Positions 60,528 to 64,000 of a stretch of DNA of 64,000 bases are shown here, one piece after another. The position numbers and the translations under genes were made by a program. The DNA comes from JBFWNG01 sp050251195. Its GTDB lineage: Bacteria; Bdellovibrionota_B; Oligoflexia; Oligoflexales; Oligoflexaceae. The stretch is from positions 109,542 through 173,541 of the forward strand of contig JBFWNG010000008.1 of the NCBI GenBank assembly GCA_050251195.1, written 5' to 3'. Below the pieces are notes generated by a model, which was not told the DNA's origin, did no database searches, and was given only the letters and a program-made list of their open reading frames with translations. Each line of letters opens with the position of its first letter. Position 1 is the stretch's first letter.

Positions 60528-61448
60528 TCACTTCTTGACTTCTCGCCGAACCCAAGATGCTATCAACGATCCGCCATCACCAAAGGGACCGACAAGAACG
60601 AGATGGTCCATATCTGTCATAACGACTTTGTGTCGAAGACTCTTGTTCAAACTCGCATCGCTGTAATTCCGGACGGCATGAACGACATTTTCTCCCTCAA
60701 TGGAATAGGAGCCAGAATAAAGCAAAGTCTTGGAACTATCTGAGGAGCAATTAATGCCTAATGAAACCTGGCCGGAGAAATATGTGATGGACCCAAACGC
60801 CCCGTCACACCAGGGCTCGTTATTTCCTTTGCCATCATCAAGGTTTAATCCTTCGAGGTCCCAAACGCCGACTAGGTCTCGCGATAGATTTGGTCCTGCT
60901 TGAATAACAATATTTCGAAAGCGAATGTCTCCCGCAAAAAACTGCAGCGCAATGGGTCCTTCGGGCAAGCGCGCGTCGCGCACATCGACGGTTTCAACAC
61001 CGTTAAGCCTAACAATAAGCCGATCACCCCTAGCAGAGATCTCGTAGGTGTTCCAATGACCTTCTGTATTAATGGAAACACGTGGCGGAACGAGATTAAC
61101 AATGGCGCCCGTGCGTCCAGTCTGGTCGGGGCGATGGTCGAAGACGTTGGCTTCGTAGCAGGAAGTGTCAGTGACAGCCCCTGGATCGGCACAGCGGAGG
61201 AAAACACCGCTGTTTGTGTTTTCTCCAGGTTGAAACTCAAGGCTGATATCGAAGTCTTTATAGGACGCCTTTGTCACAAGGTAGCCCTGTCCGGAGTTGG
61301 CGTGAATTTCGCCGTCGGCCACGGTCCAGTTCGCATTGCCGATCGCATTCCAATCACCCAGACCGTCGGCGTCTTGCGCTAAGGCAGTAGAGAATTGAGA
61401 CAAACCTAATCCGATGAGGACCATTACATCTTTAATTCTGTTAGACAT
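60528..61448 (-). CDS. Exported DUF1080 (3-keto-disaccharide hydrolase-like) protein
   Basis: From ATG 61448 (GGAG 5 nt upstream) the product has 306 residues. A signal peptide (to about STALAQD) is followed by a concanavalin-like DUF1080 domain (about 35-200): WTVADGEIHANSGQGYLVTKASYKDFDISLEFQPGENTNSGVFLRC, GHWNTYEISARGDRLIVRLNG and FRNIVIQ. The last 100 residues form another beta-rich unit with cysteines. The family acts on or binds glycans. The substrate is unknown. Confidence 0.85.
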   Translation of the reverse strand: MSNRIKDVMVLIGLGLSQFSTALAQDADGLGDWNAIGNANWTVADGEIHANSGQGYLVTKASYKDFDISLEFQPGENTNSGVFLRCADPGAVTDTSCYEANVFDHRPDQTGRTGAIVNLVPPRVSINTEGHWNTYEISARGDRLIVRLNGVETVDVRDARLPEGPIALQFFAGDIRFRNIVIQAGPNLSRDLVGVWDLEGLNLDDGKGNNEPWCDGAFGSITYFSGQVSLGINCSSDSSKTLLYSGSYSIEGENVVHAVRNYSDASLNKSLRHKVVMTDMDHLVLVGPFGDGGSLIASWVRREVKK

Positions 61449-61566
61449 ATTCGCTCCATAGGTAAAATCCACTCATAATGGCTTTTAACGCTTTTGGCAA
61501 GTCAGTTTGGTTAACCGTCACTTTCTATGGAAAAAGCGAGTCCGCATTCAAAACAAACACTGGTTA

Positions 61567-61752
61567 CTATCTTCCAGCAACAGGACTATTCCGAACCGGG
61601 GCACAGGTTATCCGTCTTGCCATCTCGTCAAGAGACCTGAGTTTTCTCTTCATCGCTCTTGTGAAAATGTACTTGTTGTAGCTGACAAAACAGGCGGTAC
61701 GAAGCACTAACCAGTGAACATTTCCAGCGGCGTTTGTTGTTCTTCTTCGCAT
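61567..61752 (-). CDS. Possible small protein
   Basis: A 61-residue frame (MRRRTTNAAGNVHWLVLR, CFVSYNKYIFTRAMKRKLRS) starts 4-5 nt after GGAGGG, an unusually good site. The product is basic with no hydrophobic segment. No family is recognised. It could also be a decayed gene end. The convergent neighbourhood is free of other genes, so I cannot rule it out. Confidence 0.3.
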   Translation of the reverse strand: MRRRTTNAAGNVHWLVLRTACFVSYNKYIFTRAMKRKLRSLDEMARRITCAPVRNSPVAGR

Positions 61753-61839
61753 AGACCCTCCAAAATAATTTATGCCATTATACGGAAATGACAGTTAGTT
61801 CACTGTTAGCGGTCCAATAGGATCATGCGAGAAATGATT

Positions 61840-61882
61840 GGGACGGGGACAACAAAAAACCGTGTCCGTACCTACGGTAGGA
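61840..61882. repeat. Palindromic intergenic repeat remnant
   Basis: GGGACGGGGACA (61840-61851) is followed by CCGTGTCCG (61860-61868) and by CCTACGGTAGG (61871-61881), a perfect 5-bp palindrome. The GGGACGGGGACA...CGTGTCCG pairing resembles GC-rich REP-like elements mobilised by RAYT transposases. No transposase is in the window. Confidence 0.35.
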
Positions 61883-61973
61883 GCCTCTCAGGCGGTTGCC
61901 ACTCCGCCTTATTTCTTCATTTATATATCAATTTTTGCTATACGTAAGGCTTTGGCAATTTCCTCGAGGAACA

Positions 61974-62858
61974 ATGAAGCGCGGCGACCAAATAAACTGG
62001 AATCAAGTATTCTACTTTTCAGAAATAGCTGCTTGTGGTTCCATTAAGATAGCTGCAGAGAAACTCGGGCTAAGCCCATCAACATTAAGCGAGCACTTAA
62101 GTCAACTCGAGCAGGATCTTGACGTCAAGCTCTTCGATCGACAGCATCGTAAGATTTCTCTTACGAGAGAAGGAGCGAGGCTCTTTAACAGCGCACGGCA
62201 GATGTTTGAGTCGGGAAAGCGTTTTATAGATGTTGTCTCTCCCAAGGGCTTGGGTTCTTATCCAGTTTCTATCGGGCTCGTGCCGGGCCCGTCTTACTCT
62301 TTCGCACACCAGATCATCCGATCGTTTATTGATCAAGCTGCCGAGAGTTCTGTTTATGTCCTGAGGTTCAAAAACGAAGAGATTGAAGACGCAATTCTCC
62401 AAGGCAAGCTTGATTTCGGATTCACTGACAGGAAATCAAACAAACCCGAATTGCGCTATTGGCAAATCGTCTCGTCTGATCTCCGTTTTTTCGTCAGCTC
62501 TAAGTTACCGAAGCGCGATTTGCGCCAGCACCTCGCCGCGCTTCCCCTTGTGATATGTCGTTCGGAAAGATCGGTTTCCTCTGCGGTTGAAGAGGTTCTC
62601 GAGGCGCTGGAACTGGTTCCTAAAAGTCTCGTCATTTCCGAATATCCTAGTTTAGTCGAACAAATGTGCCGCAAAGGTGGAGGGGTTGTTGTTTTGGGCA
62701 GAGCTCATTTCGAAAAGGATTCCAGCATTACCATGCTTGGTCTTCCTCGTCAGTTCCCAAACCTTTCGGAAAAATTGTACGCTTGCTGGGCAATGGAAAG
62801 CGAGAATCTAAAAACGATAAAAATTTTGAAAACATTGCTTGAACGGATGTCAGAATAG
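61974..62858 (+). CDS. LysR-family transcriptional regulator
   Basis: From ATG 61974 (GAGG 5 nt upstream) the protein has 294 residues, the usual LysR length. The winged helix-turn-helix is WNQVFYFSEIAACGSIKIAAEKLGLSPSTLSEHLSQLEQDLDVKLFDR, similar to the NhaR-like branch; the C-terminal substrate-binding domain (about 90-290) has YPVSIGLVPGPSYSF and PLVICRSE. It should be a ligand-responsive regulator. The target is unknown; the CLC gene lies downstream on the same strand, beyond a minus-strand gene. Confidence 0.9.
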   Translation: MKRGDQINWNQVFYFSEIAACGSIKIAAEKLGLSPSTLSEHLSQLEQDLDVKLFDRQHRKISLTREGARLFNSARQMFESGKRFIDVVSPKGLGSYPVSIGLVPGPSYSFAHQIIRSFIDQAAESSVYVLRFKNEEIEDAILQGKLDFGFTDRKSNKPELRYWQIVSSDLRFFVSSKLPKRDLRQHLAALPLVICRSERSVSSAVEEVLEALELVPKSLVISEYPSLVEQMCRKGGGVVVLGRAHFEKDSSITMLGLPRQFPNLSEKLYACWAMESENLKTIKILKTLLERMSE

Positions 62859-62871
62859 TGTCCAATTACTC

Positions 62872-63210
62872 TCAAGAACCCAAGAAAACCACCTCAAGGA
62901 TTCTGTCTTTATGAGTCAAGTAGTACGGATACAAATTATCCACTAGGGACCTCAACTTATCCTCAGGTGCATACTGGTAAAGATATACGGATCCGTTTGC
63001 GGATCTTCGCAAAAATCCGCGCCGATGTAGATCAGTTAGGCGCCGCTCTATAGATTTTTCGTCCGATCTGAGAACTCTACACACAGTCCTCGCATCCATG
63101 TCCTGTGGGACTTGGGCCCGCAAAAAGAAGAGAACTTCCAGTTGTTCTGCTGAGTGAAAGTTATCTCGTATGAAGCACTTTATTCCTTTGGGTATGTCAT
63201 TGAGAGTCAT
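62872..63210 (-). CDS. Winged helix-turn-helix regulator
   Basis: From ATG 63210 (GAGGTAGA just upstream) the product has 112 residues. The layout SAEQLEVLFFLRAQ, MDARTVCRVLRSDEKSIERRLTDLHRRGFLRRSANGSVYLYQYAPEDKLRSLVDNL fits a small winged-helix transcription factor of the kind found beside exported proteins or transporters. It is divergent from the CLC channel gene (216-bp gap) and convergent with the LysR gene. The target may be the CLC gene. Confidence 0.72.
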   Translation of the reverse strand: MTLNDIPKGIKCFIRDNFHSAEQLEVLFFLRAQVPQDMDARTVCRVLRSDEKSIERRLTDLHRRGFLRRSANGSVYLYQYAPEDKLRSLVDNLYPYYLTHKDRILEVVFLGS

Positions 63211-63429
63211 CAACTCTACCTCGGGGATTCCATTTGAAGAGACATACTAAGGCTACCATGTAGATTCGTAAAAAACAAATCCAAATACATTCAAATCGGA
63301 AATGCCGATTCGAAAATTTGCGAAGATGAGAAAGTTGTTTTCATGACATGTCCCACCATCTTCTCCCTTGAATAAAACCCAAGCGGGAAGTACCCTTTTT
63401 CTAATCTGCTAGAGTTTTGACGGCCCGAC

Positions 63430-63891
63430 ATGAAAAACGAAGAAAAGAAATCCATCGTCGCACAGATCGTGTCGGGAGCACCGTACTATCTTTCGGCAGT
63501 AACGACGGGTTTTTTTGCTGTTGGGTTTGGCAAGCTTGCTGAAGCGGCGACTAGCCTAAGCGCTAAGACACTTCAACTTCATCCCTTCCTCTTTCTCTTT
63601 CTTTGTCCCGTTTTCTTTCTCGCTGCTTGGGCAATTACCCAGTGGCAACCCGCAGCGGCTGGAAGCGGCATTCCTCAGGTAAAAGCCGCGGTCGAGCTAG
63701 ATTCGAGTTTTGAAAAACTCATACACAAAAAAGTTCTTGGCCTTCGCATTGCCATTGGCAAGGTTATGAGCGGCCTCATGTGTCTTTTAGGGGGCGGGAT
63801 TATAGGTCGAGAAGGGCCCACTGTCCATATTGCAGCTTGTATATTCGAGGGGTATGGTCGTTTCTTTTCAAAGCTGACCGATTTCACCTGA
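63430..63891 (+). pseudogene. CLC chloride channel/transporter, C-terminally truncated
   Basis: The 153-residue frame starts with MKNEEKK and membrane segments, then the CLC selectivity motifs GSGIPQVKAAVEL and LGGGIIGREGPTVHIAACIFEGYGRFFS. CLC proteins have 400 or more residues, with further helices carrying GKxGP-like and Tyr motifs. Here the match stops at about 63872 and a stop codon (63889-63891) follows in DFT, just inside the first unit of a 23-bp tandem repeat array. The channel is therefore probably broken, unless the frame resumes beyond the array outside the window. Confidence 0.75.
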
Positions 63892-64000
63892 ACGGCACCA
63901 GGGGTTTTCAACGAACGGCAACACCTGTTTTCAGCTAACGGCAACACCCCTTTTCAACGAAGAGCAACGGGTGTTTTCAACGAAGGGCAACACCCCTTTT
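63882..64000. repeat. 23-bp tandem repeat array (runs off the window end)
   Basis: Four clear 23-bp units start with TTTTCA: 63905-63927, 63928-63950, 63951-63973 and 63974-63996, with a fifth starting at 63997. The unit is TTTTCAACGAA.GGCAACACCCC; the tail is CACCTG, CACCCC, CGGGTG and CACCCC in turn. A degenerate unit (63882-63904) overlaps the CLC stop. AACACCC and GGGTGTT tails from neighbouring units are inverse, so hairpins across units are possible. The extent is unknown. Confidence 0.85.

Larger units (their letters stand above)
61449..61973. other. 525-bp region with only a weak small-gene candidate
   Basis: Between the DUF1080 start and the LysR start I see one small frame (61567-61752, minus), a palindromic repeat remnant near 61840-61882, and the AT-rich leader of the LysR gene. 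Other open frames here overlap, lack ribosome binding sites or start codons in context, and are not called. Confidence 0.4.

Noticed and set aside
61478..61710. Two 67-codon open frames (+) before the LysR gene
   Set aside because: They overlap each other in different frames without ribosome binding sites or recognisable products.
63882..64000. CRISPR array
   Set aside because: Units follow each other directly with no unique spacers, and no cas genes are present.

Overview
The window reads like a free-living, protein-degrading Gram-negative bacterium of moderate GC content. Many proteins carry lipoprotein or Sec signals. There are OmpA-type and small beta-barrel outer-membrane proteins, lipoproteins with c-type haem motifs, and at least nine exported peptidases of several clans. 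This mix, and the lack of long metabolic operons, recalls Bdellovibrionota (Oligoflexia/Bdellovibrio-like bacteria). That placement is an inference from gene content; the window has no rRNA and only one tRNA.

Layout. 1-7638: the end of a surface protein with carboxypeptidase-regulatory-like domains, a papain-like lipoprotein, an OmpA-family protein, an unknown lipoprotein and a lipoprotein carrying two metallopeptidase motifs. 7921-15658: AraC regulator, U32 RNA hydroxylase, a DUF3025/radical SAM pair, two envelope proteins, a methyltransferase with zinc-ribbon and PqqD-like ends, and a small disordered protein. 15750-25857: ArsC, subtilase, HELGH/P-domain protease, gamma-glutamyltransferase, a lipoprotein-type thiol peroxidase, a VWA protein, Ddl and lipoproteins. 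25866-30037: a LemA-TPM-TPM-His-rich operon, divergent across a strong Fur-box match from an exported helical protein and a haem-motif lipoprotein. 30280-38780: ATP-grasp protein, two tandem trypsin-like lipoproteins, SpoU methyltransferase, LysE transporter, a small regulator cluster, and a paralogue of the HELGH/P-domain protease. 38895-49720: acetyltransferase, DUF3095 protein, L,D-transpeptidase, an unknown protein, a hexapeptide-repeat membrane protein, a membrane class III cyclase, a haem-motif lipoprotein, an M24 peptidase, and an ECF sigma/anti-sigma/S41 protease operon. 49793-63210: PanE-like reductase, tRNA-Leu(CAG), GST and GFA proteins, envelope proteins, two haem-motif lipoproteins, an APC permease, a third trypsin-like lipoprotein, a DUF1080 protein, and LysR and winged-helix regulators. 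63430-64000: a CLC channel gene cut short exactly where a 23-bp tandem repeat array begins and runs off the window.

The most unusual items are the repeat array that ends the CLC gene, the thiol peroxidase that is a predicted lipoprotein and has Ala at the resolving-cysteine position, the lipoprotein with both HEFGH and M28 motifs, the methyltransferase fused to a PqqD-like domain, the Fur box beside a haem-motif lipoprotein, and envelope genes whose ribosome binding sites lie inside inverted repeats. Several starts were moved from the longest possible frame to sites with a better ribosome binding site or signal peptide; each is noted. Families were assigned by reading motifs, without database searches.
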